DNA from: Urechidicola sp.
Lineage (GTDB): Bacteria; Bacteroidota; Bacteroidia; Flavobacteriales; Flavobacteriaceae
Assembly: GCA_028599075.1 (NCBI GenBank)
Contig: JAQRMW010000167.1
Span: forward strand, 1-43,037
Direction of reading: 5' to 3'
Length of the DNA stretch: 43,037 bases
Position numbers and translations under genes: made by a program. How positions within the stretch are numbered: the stretch's first letter is position 1; every line of letters begins with the position of its first letter. Positions 8,685-16,631 of this stretch are shown here, piece by piece. The notes under the pieces were generated by a model that saw only the letters and a list, made by a program, of their open reading frames with translations, ran no database searches and was not told the origin of the DNA.

Positions 8685-9878
8685 ATGAATTTACACGAAT
8701 ATCAAGGAAAAGAAATGTTGAACAGTTTTGGCGTTAGAATTCAACGCGGAATTGTAGCTACAACGCCAGAAGAGGCAGTTGAAGCAGCTAAAAAATTAAC
8801 CAAAGAAACAGGTACAAGTTGGTATGTTGTTAAGGCTCAAGTTCACGCTGGCGGTCGTGGTAAAGGTGGTGGAGTAAAATTGGCTAAATCACAAGACGAA
8901 GTAAAGTCAATTGCTAATGATATTTTAGGAATGATGTTGGTGACGCCACAAACATCTGCCGAAGGTAAATTGGTGAATCAAGTTTTAATTACTGAGGATG
9001 TTTATTATCCTGGTGATAATGAGCCAGAAGAATATTATATGTCTGTTTTGTTAAATCGCGAAACGGGAAGAAATATGATTATGTATTCTACGGAGGGTGG
9101 AATGGATATTGAAAAAGTTGCTGATGAAACTCCACATTTAATTTTTAACGAAGAGATTGATCCTGCTTTGGGGTTATTGCCATTTCAGGCACGTAAGATT
9201 GCTTTTAATCTAGGATTGTCTGGCGGTGCTTTAAAAGAGATGATGAAGTTTGTATCATCTTTATATACGGCTTATGTAAAATCTGATTCTTCATTGTTTG
9301 AGATCAATCCTGTGTTAAAAACATCAGATGATAAAATTATGGCAGTTGATGCTAAAGTAACTTTAGATAATAGTGCTTTATTCCGTCATAAAGATTATGC
9401 TGAGTTAAGAGATTTACGTGAAGAAAATCCAATTGAAGTTGAAGCAGATGCAGCAGGGTTGAGTTATGTTGATTTAGATGGTAATGTTGGATGTATGGTA
9501 AACGGTGCTGGATTAGCAATGAGTACGATGGATTTAATTAAGCAATCTGGTGGTGACCCAGCAAACTTTTTAGATGTTGGTGGTACTGCAGATGCTGAAC
9601 GTGTAGAAATTGGCTTTAGAATTATTTTAAAAGACCCGAACGTAAAAGCTATTTTGATTAATATTTTTGGTGGAATTGTACGTTGCGATAGAGTAGCAGA
9701 GGGGATTGTTGAAGCTTACAAAAATATGGGAGACGAAATTAAAGTTCCTATTATTGTACGTTTACAAGGAACCAATGCTAAAGAAGCTAAAGTATTGATT
9801 GATGAAAGTGGATTACCTGTACACTCTGTTGTTGAGTTTCAAGAAGCTGCTGATAAAGTGCATGAAGTTTTGGCATAA
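8685..9878 (+). CDS. sucC: Succinyl-CoA synthetase beta subunit (ADP-forming)
   Basis: This TCA-cycle subunit pairs with SucD to convert succinyl-CoA to succinate with ATP formation. Its 397 residues match the family closely: MNLHEYQGKEMLNSFGV start, ATP-grasp segment VKAQVHAGGRGKGGGVKLA (about 49-67), metal-binding loop SLFEINPVLK and the C-terminal segment with FLDVGGTADAERV and NIFGGIVRCD. It is transcribed alone; sucD is not in this window, and a REP-like repeat plus terminator follow at once. Confidence 0.97.
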   Translation: MNLHEYQGKEMLNSFGVRIQRGIVATTPEEAVEAAKKLTKETGTSWYVVKAQVHAGGRGKGGGVKLAKSQDEVKSIANDILGMMLVTPQTSAEGKLVNQVLITEDVYYPGDNEPEEYYMSVLLNRETGRNMIMYSTEGGMDIEKVADETPHLIFNEEIDPALGLLPFQARKIAFNLGLSGGALKEMMKFVSSLYTAYVKSDSSLFEINPVLKTSDDKIMAVDAKVTLDNSALFRHKDYAELRDLREENPIEVEADAAGLSYVDLDGNVGCMVNGAGLAMSTMDLIKQSGGDPANFLDVGGTADAERVEIGFRIILKDPNVKAILINIFGGIVRCDRVAEGIVEAYKNMGDEIKVPIIVRLQGTNAKEAKVLIDESGLPVHSVVEFQEAADKVHEVLA

Positions 9879-9896
9879 TTAGGCTGATGACTTTTT

Positions 9897-9962
9897 TGTC
9901 TTTCCCACGAAAACGGGAATCCATGAGTATAAAATAGATTCTTACTTTCGTGGTAAAGAAAA
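9897..9962. repeat. Two-armed REP/BIME-like palindromic repeat
   Basis: Arm 1 (9897-9924, TGTCTTTCCCACGAAAACGG...ATCCAT) can fold through TTCCC/GGGAA. After a short AT-rich spacer, arm 2 (9935-9962) is a decayed inverted counterpart (AGATTCTTACTTTCGTGG...). The same two-arm layout recurs at 29050-29115, and a single arm at 29276-29304. It lies directly downstream of sucC. Confidence 0.75.
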
Positions 9963-9964
9963 CA

Positions 9965-9996
9965 AAAAAATCCGATTCGTTAGAATCGGATTTTTT
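9965..9996 (+). terminator. Rho-independent terminator after sucC (bidirectional)
   Basis: A perfect 14-bp stem AAAAAATCCGATTC / GAATCGGATTTTTT with loop GTTA has a T-run on the plus strand. The A-run lets it also serve the minus-strand gene ending at 10015. Confidence 0.85.
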
Positions 9997-10014
9997 GTAT
10001 CTCTTATTTAGATG

Positions 10015-10614
10015 TTACTTATCTTTCTTCTGCTTATTAATTTCGTCTTGTAGTTTACGTCTAATTTGTTGTTCGCGTTCTAATGAACGTTGTCTGTGAT
10101 TTTCGTACTCTACTTCTAACTCAGAGAATTTGTCTTTTGTTGCTCTTGTAATAGCATTGCTATTATTAAATTTAAAAACAAAAAATAATAATGCAGCTAA
10201 CAAGATTGTGATGAAAGACCAAAGTGTAGTGTTGTACATTGGTTTTGAAACCAACATACCAAAAAAGCTAATACTATCTTTTTCGTTGTTTAAATTACTT
10301 ACGGTTTCGTTAGTTGTGTTTAAGGAGTTTGTAAGTGTAACAATTTCAGCTTCTTTTTCACTCAAGCTTACTTTGGTGTCTGCCAAATCTTTTTTAACCA
10401 CGTTTAAAGAATCATCTACCGCTTTTTTAAGTCTGTCTAGCCAAGCACGTTTCACTACTTTATATTCTTGGTAGCGATTAGATTTCGTGATTAAATAATC
10501 AAATTGATTTTCAATGGTGCCACTATCTAAAGTTTGCTTTGGCTCAATTTCTTGAGCATTGATACTTAGCGCACATATAAATGTGATGCTGAAAAATAGT
10601 TTTTGAAATTTCAT
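10015..10614 (-). CDS. Exported membrane-anchored coiled-coil protein, function unknown
   Basis: The start at 10614 gives MKFQKLFFSITFICALSINAQ, a clean signal peptide; an in-frame ATG 20 codons upstream would only add a basic, aromatic tail before it. The 199-residue product has a heptad-rich region (about 55-110, SEKEAEIVTLTNSLNTTNETVSNL), one membrane helix (about 130-149, TTLWSFITILLAALLFFVFKF) and a charged C-terminal helix ending EREQQIRRKLQDEINKQKKDK. Flavobacterial relatives often carry the label 'tRNA (guanine-N1)-methyltransferase', but no SAM-binding or TrmD feature is visible, so I do not accept that name. Confidence 0.8.
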   Translation of the reverse strand: MKFQKLFFSITFICALSINAQEIEPKQTLDSGTIENQFDYLITKSNRYQEYKVVKRAWLDRLKKAVDDSLNVVKKDLADTKVSLSEKEAEIVTLTNSLNTTNETVSNLNNEKDSISFFGMLVSKPMYNTTLWSFITILLAALLFFVFKFNNSNAITRATKDKFSELEVEYENHRQRSLEREQQIRRKLQDEINKQKKDK

Positions 10615-10678
10615 AGTGTAGCTGATTTGTAATTTATAAATGTACTTAACTTTTTTTAAAACAAAAAATTGCATAAAA

Positions 10679-10709
10679 AATCCGTTTGCTCAAAAAAAAC
10701 AAACGGATT
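10679..10709 (-). terminator. Terminator downstream of the DUF3276 gene
   Basis: A 10-bp perfect stem AATCCGTTTG / CAAACGGATT encloses an 11-nt A-rich loop. On the minus strand it is followed by a T-run (GGATTTTTTATG). It separates the DUF3276 gene from the coiled-coil protein gene. Confidence 0.75.
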
Positions 10710-10734
10710 GCTAAAATATCATTTAAAATTTTCT

Positions 10735-11103
10735 TTATATGTCTTCAAAGTTTAAGTCTGTAAAATTTTCGCTTACAGTTTCTTCTTCTTTTGGAGTATC
10801 TTCTTTTACATAATCAGATTGGTGTCGGTCGCTAATCACTTCTTCACCTTTTTCATTGATGATATAATCTGTTGCGGCTTTTAGCATTTCATTAAACTCA
10901 ATAAAATCTTCTTTATATAAATAAATTTTATGTTTTTTATAATGAAACGATCCATCGTCGTTTGTAAATTTTTTACTCTCAGTTACAGTTAAGTAATAAT
11001 CTTCTGCTCTGGTAGATCTAACATCGAAAAAATAAGTTCTTCTTCCTGCTCTTAAAACTTGCGAGAAAATCTCCTCTTGATCGTTAAAGTTCTTTTCACT
11101 CAT
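10735..11103 (-). CDS. DUF3276 (PUR-like nucleic-acid-binding) protein
   Basis: This 122-residue soluble protein contains the PUR-alpha-like fold typical of Bacteroidota DUF3276: EEIFSQVLRAGRRTYFFDVRSTRAEDYYLTVTES followed by KHKIYLYKEDFIEFNEML (about residues 10-85). An acidic tail rich in Glu and Asp follows. PUR proteins bind single-stranded DNA or RNA; in Borrelia a homologue regulates expression, but the role in flavobacteria is not established. A consensus promoter and its own terminator suggest it is a single-gene unit. Confidence 0.9.
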   Translation of the reverse strand: MSEKNFNDQEEIFSQVLRAGRRTYFFDVRSTRAEDYYLTVTESKKFTNDDGSFHYKKHKIYLYKEDFIEFNEMLKAATDYIINEKGEEVISDRHQSDYVKEDTPKEEETVSENFTDLNFEDI

Positions 11104-11137
11104 AATCTTCTACTAATTTTTATGGTTATTGTTTTGC

Positions 11138-11167
11138 CAAATGTAAAAAAATAAATTGCTAAAACAA
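11138..11167 (-). promoter_or_regulatory. Consensus Bacteroidota promoter of the DUF3276 gene
   Basis: On the minus strand TTG (11167-11165) is followed by exactly 19 nt and then TACATTTG (11145-11138). This matches the -33/-7 pattern of the Bacteroidota primary sigma factor. The start codon is 34 nt downstream of the -7 box. Confidence 0.75.
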
Positions 11168-11199
11168 TAGTGAATCATAAAAAAGAAATACTTTTTTAT

Positions 11200-12951
11200 T
11201 TATGATTCCTCTAAGAGTTGTTGCTCGTATAAATCCTTATAAAACCCTTTAATTTCTGATAATTCGGTATGTGTCCCTTTCTGAATTATTTTTCCTTTAT
11301 CTAAAATAATGATGGTATCTGCATGTTTAATAGACGATACTCGATGACTTACAATTATGGTTGTTCTATTTTTATTGACGCGTTCTAAATTCTTTAATAT
11401 AATTTCTTCGGTTTCTGTATCAACAGCAGATAAGCAATCATCTAAAATTAATATTTCTGGGTTTTTAATTAAAGCTCTGGCAATAGACACACGCTGTTTC
11501 TGACCTCCAGAAAGTGTTACGCCACGTTCACCTACAAAAGTTTGATAACCTTCTTTGAATTCTGATATGTTGTGGTTTATGTATGCGTCTTTTGCTGCTT
11601 GAATCACCATTTCTAATGTTGCATTCTCATCACCAAATAAAATATTATTCTCTATAGTGTCAGAAAACAGAAAAGCATCTTGGGGTACAAACCCAATACT
11701 TTGGCGTAAGTTGTCGAGATTTAATTTTTCAATATTTTGATTACCGATAGTGATACTTCCTTCAGGTGCATCGTACAAACGAGCTATTAAATTTATAATG
11801 GTAGATTTCCCTGCTCCTGTCATCCCTAAAATAGCTAAAGTCTTACCTTGCTTTAATTCAAAGCTAATGTTTTTTAAAGCTGTGATATTGGTGTCGTCAT
11901 AGGTAAATGAAACATTTTTAAAATTGATATCACCACTAATAAGTGTTTTTGATTCTGTGTTATTCTTAATTTCGGGTTCTTCTTTTAAAAACTCATTTAT
12001 TCTATTTTGAGATGCTTCGGCTTGCTGAACGATTGATGTCATCCAGCCTAAAACTGCCACAGGCCATGTTAAAATATTTACATACAAAATGAATTTTGCA
12101 ATATCGCCTAAGCTAATAAATCCATCAATATAGCGGATGCCTCCAACATAAATCACTACCAAGTTGCTAATGCCAATAAGTAAAATCATCACAGGAAAAA
12201 AGAATGCCTGCACTTTATAGAGGTCAATATTTTTTTGCTTGCTATTTTCAGATACTTCTTCAAAAAGTTGAATAGTATTTGGTTCAATAGCATACGATTT
12301 TATAATCCTAACTCCAGAAAATGTTTCTTGAGTTGCTGTTGTAAGTTTAGATAGGTATTGTTGAACGATGGTTGTTTTTTTATGAATCAATCTGCTTAAA
12401 TAATAAATCATTACAGATAAAATTGGTAATGGAAGTAAAGTATATAGGGTTAGGGTTACATCTGTACGAATCATCAAAATAAGAGTTACAACAATAGATA
12501 CTAAGGTGTTTAAGCTGTACATCACCGCTGGTCCGAAGTACATTCGTACTTTGCTAACATCTTCACTAATCCGATTCATTAAATCACCAGTTCTGTTCTT
12601 TTTATAAAAGTTGAGAGACAGTTTTTGATATTGCTGGTAGATTTCATTTTTTAAATCAAATTCGACCAGACGAGAAGTCACAATTATTTTTTGACGCGTT
12701 ATATAAGTTAGTACTCCAGAAATGACTGCAGCACCAATAATGAGTAATATATTAAGAAGTAATTCTGATGTTACAATTGATTTGTCTGTGATAAGACCTT
12801 TTACAAATTCATCAGAAACATTGATAGAGTTTTTTATTAAATCTGGAATTTGGAGTTTTAAAGTGTTCGAAATTATTAGAATAACAACCCCGATACCATA
12901 CCGATATTTGTATTTAGCAAAGTATTTATTTACTTGTTTAAGGGCTTTCAT
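11200..12951 (-). CDS. ABC exporter half-transporter, MdlA/MsbA-like
   Basis: This 583-residue protein fuses a six-helix permease domain (about 1-310) to an ATPase domain (about 335-575). Motifs include Walker A GMTGAGKST, signature LSGGQKQRVSIARAL, Walker B LILDDCLSAVD and switch His in IVSHRVSSI. The residue after the Walker B Asp, normally the catalytic Glu, is Asp (LDD). That substitution is common in one half of heterodimeric exporters such as MdlA, so a second subunit elsewhere is possible. Substrate is unknown; lipid or drug export is typical. It faces nusB across a 97-bp divergent promoter region. Confidence 0.88.
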   Translation of the reverse strand: MKALKQVNKYFAKYKYRYGIGVVILIISNTLKLQIPDLIKNSINVSDEFVKGLITDKSIVTSELLLNILLIIGAAVISGVLTYITRQKIIVTSRLVEFDLKNEIYQQYQKLSLNFYKKNRTGDLMNRISEDVSKVRMYFGPAVMYSLNTLVSIVVTLILMIRTDVTLTLYTLLPLPILSVMIYYLSRLIHKKTTIVQQYLSKLTTATQETFSGVRIIKSYAIEPNTIQLFEEVSENSKQKNIDLYKVQAFFFPVMILLIGISNLVVIYVGGIRYIDGFISLGDIAKFILYVNILTWPVAVLGWMTSIVQQAEASQNRINEFLKEEPEIKNNTESKTLISGDINFKNVSFTYDDTNITALKNISFELKQGKTLAILGMTGAGKSTIINLIARLYDAPEGSITIGNQNIEKLNLDNLRQSIGFVPQDAFLFSDTIENNILFGDENATLEMVIQAAKDAYINHNISEFKEGYQTFVGERGVTLSGGQKQRVSIARALIKNPEILILDDCLSAVDTETEEIILKNLERVNKNRTTIIVSHRVSSIKHADTIIILDKGKIIQKGTHTELSEIKGFYKDLYEQQLLEES

Positions 12952-13001
12952 TTTTAACTAAAATTTTTGAATGGCGAAGATAGTAGAATAAAAATTAATA
13001 G

Positions 13002-13009
13002 TACTTTTG
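13002..13009 (+). promoter_or_regulatory. -7 promoter element of the nusB gene cluster
   Basis: TACTTTTG fits TAnnTTTG and sits 39 nt before the nusB ATG, in the divergent gap with the ABC exporter. No good -33 TTG is found at 19 nt. Confidence 0.45.
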
Positions 13010-13048
13010 TCCGGTAGAATTTAACATATCTCAAAACGTTCTTTAACA

Positions 13049-13987
13049 ATGATAAATAGAAGACATATTAGAGTAAAAGTAATGCAATCTGTATACGCAT
13101 TGTTTCAATCTAAAAGTGATAATCTAACAAAAGAAGAAAAATTTTTGATGCGAAGCATTGATGAAATGGGTGATTTACATGCTTTACTGCTAAGCCTTTT
13201 TGTAGAGGTGCAAAAAATGGCGAATGATAAAATAGAAATTTCAAAAAAGAAACACTTAGCATCATCTGAAGAGAAAAATCCAAATAAAAAATTCATAAAC
13301 AATCGTGCTATTAGGGCAATAGCTGAAAGCCTTTCCCTAACAAACTATTTGGCAGACAAGAAGCTAAATAATTGGAAATTAGACAATGAGTTTGTGCTTG
13401 TTATTTGGAATGCTATTCAAGAGAGTACTTCTTATGAGACTTATATGAATTCTGGTAAAACATCTTTTAATGAAGATAAAGATTTTGTAATAGATGTGTT
13501 TAAGAACATAATTGCACCCAATGAAAAATTGGCAGGTTATTTTGAAGGGATCAATATTACTTGGGTAGATGATATTCCTTTTGTAAATACTTGGGTGTTG
13601 AAAGAATTGAATAATTTAAAGGAGTCTATACCTTACCGTTTAGGTAAGTTGTATAAAGATGATGAAGATAAAAAATTTGTCATAGATTTATTTAGAAAGA
13701 TGGTGTTAAAGCATCAAGAATTTGATGATGTCATCAATGATAAAACCCCGAATTGGGATTCAGAGCGAATTGCTGATATTGATTTAATTTTGATAAAAAT
13801 GGCATTGAGTGAGTTTATGTATTTTCCATCAATTCCAACAAGAGTATCAATTAATGAGTATATAGAGATATCTAAAGATTACTCATCGCAAAAAAGCAGC
13901 TTTTTTATTAATGGAGTTTTAGACAAAATATTGAAACAGTATATCACAGAAAAGAAGATTAATAAAATAGGTAGAGGATTGATGTAA
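13049..13987 (+). CDS. nusB: Transcription antitermination factor NusB (long Bacteroidota form)
   Basis: NusB binds boxA RNA with NusE (S10) and prevents premature termination in rRNA operons. The protein begins MINRRHIRVKVMQSVYALFQS, the expected NusB N-terminus. The conserved C-terminal helical core is at about 180-305 (LYKDDEDKKFVIDLFRKMV...DLILIKMALSEFMYFPSIPTRVSINEYIEISKDYSSQKSSFFINGVLDKI). At 312 residues it is roughly twice the length of the E. coli protein because of an extra N-terminal helical region, which is normal in this phylum. It opens a plus-strand cluster reaching the two-component system at 18909. Confidence 0.93.
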   Translation: MINRRHIRVKVMQSVYALFQSKSDNLTKEEKFLMRSIDEMGDLHALLLSLFVEVQKMANDKIEISKKKHLASSEEKNPNKKFINNRAIRAIAESLSLTNYLADKKLNNWKLDNEFVLVIWNAIQESTSYETYMNSGKTSFNEDKDFVIDVFKNIIAPNEKLAGYFEGINITWVDDIPFVNTWVLKELNNLKESIPYRLGKLYKDDEDKKFVIDLFRKMVLKHQEFDDVINDKTPNWDSERIADIDLILIKMALSEFMYFPSIPTRVSINEYIEISKDYSSQKSSFFINGVLDKILKQYITEKKINKIGRGLM

Positions 13988-14069
13988 GTGATTTCTTAGA
14001 GAACACCTTAGACCAAAACATTTAATTTTTATATTTTTACGAAAATTATTTAAGATAAAAATCAAACAA

Positions 14070-14576
14070 ATGAAAAAAGTAGTATTTATAACGGTTGCTT
14101 TAGCAACATTAACTTTTGCTTCTTGTACTAAAGAAAGTGCAAGTGCAAAGGTAAAGGCTGAAAATGTTAAAGAAGCTGAACAGAGAGATGCGGCAATCAA
14201 TAAAGGGGCTCCAATAATTGAGTGGAATAAAACAGAACATGATTTTGGTAATATTAATCAGGGCGATAAAGTAGAAACTATTTTTACTTTAACAAATGTT
14301 GGTGAAGGAGACTTAATAGTGACAAAAGCTAAAGGGTCTTGCGGATGTACCGTGCCACAATGGCCAAGAGAAGCTATTGCTCCTGGTAAAACTGCAGATA
14401 TTAAAGTAGTGTTTAATTCTAGAGGTAAAAAGAACAAATCAACAAACACAATTACCTTAACTACTAATACAGCAAAGGGCAGTGAAGTGGTACGTATCAA
14501 GGCATTTGTAAAAGTGCCAGATAGTAAAACGACTGTCGATAAGAATAAACCAATGATTAATGATCAATTAAATTAA
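14070..14576 (+). CDS. DUF1573 lipoprotein
   Basis: A lipoprotein signal (MKKVVFITVALATLTFASC, lipobox with Cys19) is followed by a DUF1573 immunoglobulin-like domain. The domain is recognised by the conserved IEWNKTEHDFGNINQGDKV and TKAKGSCGCTVPQWPREAIAPG segments, with a Cys-Gly-Cys pair in the latter. Residue count is 168, usual for the family. The function is unknown; such domains resemble ASH/MSP Ig folds. It sits 82 bp after nusB and 4 bp before yajC, as in many flavobacteria. Confidence 0.9.
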   Translation: MKKVVFITVALATLTFASCTKESASAKVKAENVKEAEQRDAAINKGAPIIEWNKTEHDFGNINQGDKVETIFTLTNVGEGDLIVTKAKGSCGCTVPQWPREAIAPGKTADIKVVFNSRGKKNKSTNTITLTTNTAKGSEVVRIKAFVKVPDSKTTVDKNKPMINDQLN

Positions 14577-14580
14577 CAAT

Positions 14581-14892
14581 ATGTATTTAGCAATATTATT
14601 ACAAGAGGGAGGCGGATTGATGTCTTATTTGCCATTTTTGGCAATGTTTTTAGTCATCTATTTATTTATGATTCGCCCTCAAATGAAACGTCAAAAAAAC
14701 GAAAAAGCTTTTCAAAGCGAAATCTCTAGAGGAACAAGAGTTATTACTTCTAGTGGAATTCACGGAAAAATTGTTGAAGTAAATGAAAACGACAATACCG
14801 TTGTTGTTGAAACAGGCGCTGGAAAAATTAAATTTGAGCGTTCTGCAATTTCAATGGAAATGACGAATAAATTAAATGAACCAAAAAAGTAA
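14581..14892 (+). CDS. yajC: Preprotein translocase subunit YajC
   Basis: YajC is a small inner-membrane partner of SecDF that assists Sec-dependent export. The 103-residue protein has one N-terminal membrane helix (about 15-34, YLPFLAMFLVIYLFMIRPQ). The hallmark I-R-P-Q-x-K-R-x-K segment follows, then a beta-rich domain beginning GTRVITSSGIHGKIVEV. It follows the DUF1573 gene by 4 bp and is followed by a strong terminator. Confidence 0.95.
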   Translation: MYLAILLQEGGGLMSYLPFLAMFLVIYLFMIRPQMKRQKNEKAFQSEISRGTRVITSSGIHGKIVEVNENDNTVVVETGAGKIKFERSAISMEMTNKLNEPKK

Positions 14893-14919
14893 GAGAACTT
14901 TTTACAATGTAAACGTATA

Positions 14920-14951
14920 AAAAAAGTGAGTCAATTTTGACTCACTTTTTT
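14920..14951 (+). terminator. Terminator after yajC
   Basis: A 14-bp perfect stem AAAAAAGTGAGTCA / TGACTCACTTTTTT with a 4-nt loop and terminal T-run. It lies between yajC and the ybbR-like gene, so ybbR-coaE expression needs read-through or its own promoter. Confidence 0.85.
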
Positions 14952-14977
14952 GTATATTTATTTTTTTAATTGAACCT

Positions 14978-15934
14978 ATGGTAGCCAAGTCAAAAAAACG
15001 TTTAAAAACCAATTTAAAACTAAGAGTATTTTTAGTGTTTTTTAGTTTATCAGTTGTGTTGTGGTTATTGATTAATTTGTCTAAGAGCTATACAAGTGAT
15101 GTTGTATTTGAAGTAAAATATATCAATCTGCCAATTGATAAAGTATTACAAAGCACACCGATAGATAAACTCGACGCATCGGTTGTTTCAACAGGATTTA
15201 ACTTGCTGCGTTATAAGATAAATTCAAAAGAATTATTGATTGATTTAAAAAATGTTGTTTATAAAAGCGGTACTACTTTTTATTACTTGCCAAACAAACA
15301 CTTGTCTGATCTGAAAGGGCAACTAAATGTTGATACTAAAATTGATAGGGTAAAGCAGGATACTATATTTTTAGATTTAGGAATCAATATCTCTAAAAGG
15401 ATTCCAGTAAAATTGGTTTCGGACATACAGTATAAATTAGGTTATAATTTGATTGATGAAATTTATTTGGTGCCAGACTCAGTAAGTATCATAGGCCCCA
15501 AAGCACAATTAGATACAATACATGCAATAAATACTAAGAAATTAATTTTGGCAGATGTTAGTGAAGTAATTCAACAAAATATTGAATTGGAATTGCCAAC
15601 ATCAGAACAAGTTGCAGTATCTGATTTAATGGTTGAAGTGAGTGCTAAGGTAGATAAGTTTACTGAAGGTTCGTTTACTGTTCCATTTATCGTGATTAAT
15701 ATTCCTAAAGATTATTCGGTAACTACTTTTCCTAGCGAGATTGAGGTGACTTACATTATTGCGCTATCTAACTTTAGTAAAATTACTGAAGAAAGTTTTA
15801 AAATAGAATGCGATTTTGAACATGCCATAAATAATGAACTCAATTATTTAATTCCGGTACTAAAACAAACTCCAACTTTAGTTAGCTCTTATAAAATTAC
15901 TCCAAATAAAATTGACTTTTTGATCGAAAAATAA
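14978..15934 (+). CDS. YbbR-like domain protein
   Basis: A 318-residue protein with an N-terminal basic stretch, one membrane helix (about 18-35, VFLVFFSLSVVLWLLINL) and then repeated beta-rich YbbR-like units (about 40-125, 130-215 and 220-318). YbbR (CdaR) proteins regulate c-di-AMP cyclase in Firmicutes, but no cyclase gene is beside it here, so that role is not implied. Its stop codon TAA overlaps the coaE ATG by one base (TAATG), indicating translational coupling. Confidence 0.85.
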   Translation: MVAKSKKRLKTNLKLRVFLVFFSLSVVLWLLINLSKSYTSDVVFEVKYINLPIDKVLQSTPIDKLDASVVSTGFNLLRYKINSKELLIDLKNVVYKSGTTFYYLPNKHLSDLKGQLNVDTKIDRVKQDTIFLDLGINISKRIPVKLVSDIQYKLGYNLIDEIYLVPDSVSIIGPKAQLDTIHAINTKKLILADVSEVIQQNIELELPTSEQVAVSDLMVEVSAKVDKFTEGSFTVPFIVINIPKDYSVTTFPSEIEVTYIIALSNFSKITEESFKIECDFEHAINNELNYLIPVLKQTPTLVSSYKITPNKIDFLIEK

Positions 15935-16527
15935 TGGTTGTTGTTGGACTCACAGGTGGTATAGGTAGCGGTAAAACATCCGTTTTGAATTTCTTTAAAG
16001 AACTGGGTGTGCCTTGTTATATTGCTGATGTCGAAGCAAAGCGTTTGATGAAAACATCTATAGAAATTAAAAAAGAAGTAATTGATTTATTTGGTGATAA
16101 AGCATATACAACTAAAGGATTAAACAGAAAATTTATTGCTGATATTGTTTTTAATAACCGTGATATTTTAGAGCAATTAAATGCTATTGTACACCCAAGA
16201 GTTTTTGAAGATTTTATAAAGTTTGTTGCAAACTCAAAAGCTGATTATGTTATTTATGAATCGGCAATTATATTAGATGGTGATTCGAAAAAACTATGTG
16301 ATAAAATAATAGTAGTTGCTGCTCCATTAAAAACAAGAATAGAACGTGTTATCAAAAGAGATGGTGTTTCTAAACAATCTGTATTGGCGCGTATAAATCA
16401 ACAAATGAGCGAAAAAGAAATGATAGCTCATTCGGATTTTACAATCAATAATATCAGCTTGGAGTCTACAAAAAGGGAGGTTGAGTCTATCAATACAAAA
16501 ATCCTCTTAGAAATTCAAAACACCTAA
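15934..16527 (+). CDS. coaE: Dephospho-CoA kinase
   Basis: The last enzyme of coenzyme A synthesis, phosphorylating the ribose 3'-OH of dephospho-CoA with ATP. The P-loop GLTGGIGSGKTS (residues 5-16) and the conserved CYIADVEAKRLM segment with its Asp are present, along with the LNAIVHPRVF and VYESAIILD-like motifs (YVIYESAIILDGD). Length of 197 residues is standard. It is coupled to the YbbR-like gene by a one-base overlap. Confidence 0.95.
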   Translation: MVVVGLTGGIGSGKTSVLNFFKELGVPCYIADVEAKRLMKTSIEIKKEVIDLFGDKAYTTKGLNRKFIADIVFNNRDILEQLNAIVHPRVFEDFIKFVANSKADYVIYESAIILDGDSKKLCDKIIVVAAPLKTRIERVIKRDGVSKQSVLARINQQMSEKEMIAHSDFTINNISLESTKREVESINTKILLEIQNT

Positions 16528-16619
16528 AATAAAAAGCGATTTATCTTAAATAATTGTTAAAAACACATTTTTTTAGTTAATTAATATAACATTTTTCAAA
16601 ATGGTATGCTAATTAGAAT

Positions 16620-16627
16620 TAGATTTG
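16620..16627 (+). promoter_or_regulatory. -7-like element directly in front of the histidine kinase gene
   Basis: TAGATTTG matches TAnnTTTG and ends only 4 nt before the kinase ATG. If used, transcription would begin at or near the A of the ATG, giving a leaderless mRNA. A -33 element is not obvious. Confidence 0.35.
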
Positions 16628-16631
16628 TGAC

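Noticed and set aside
11172-11208. Hairpin GAATCATA...TATGATTC at the end of the ABC exporter gene as a terminator
   Set aside because: The stem overlaps the stop codon, is almost purely AT inside, and lacks a T-run on the exit side.
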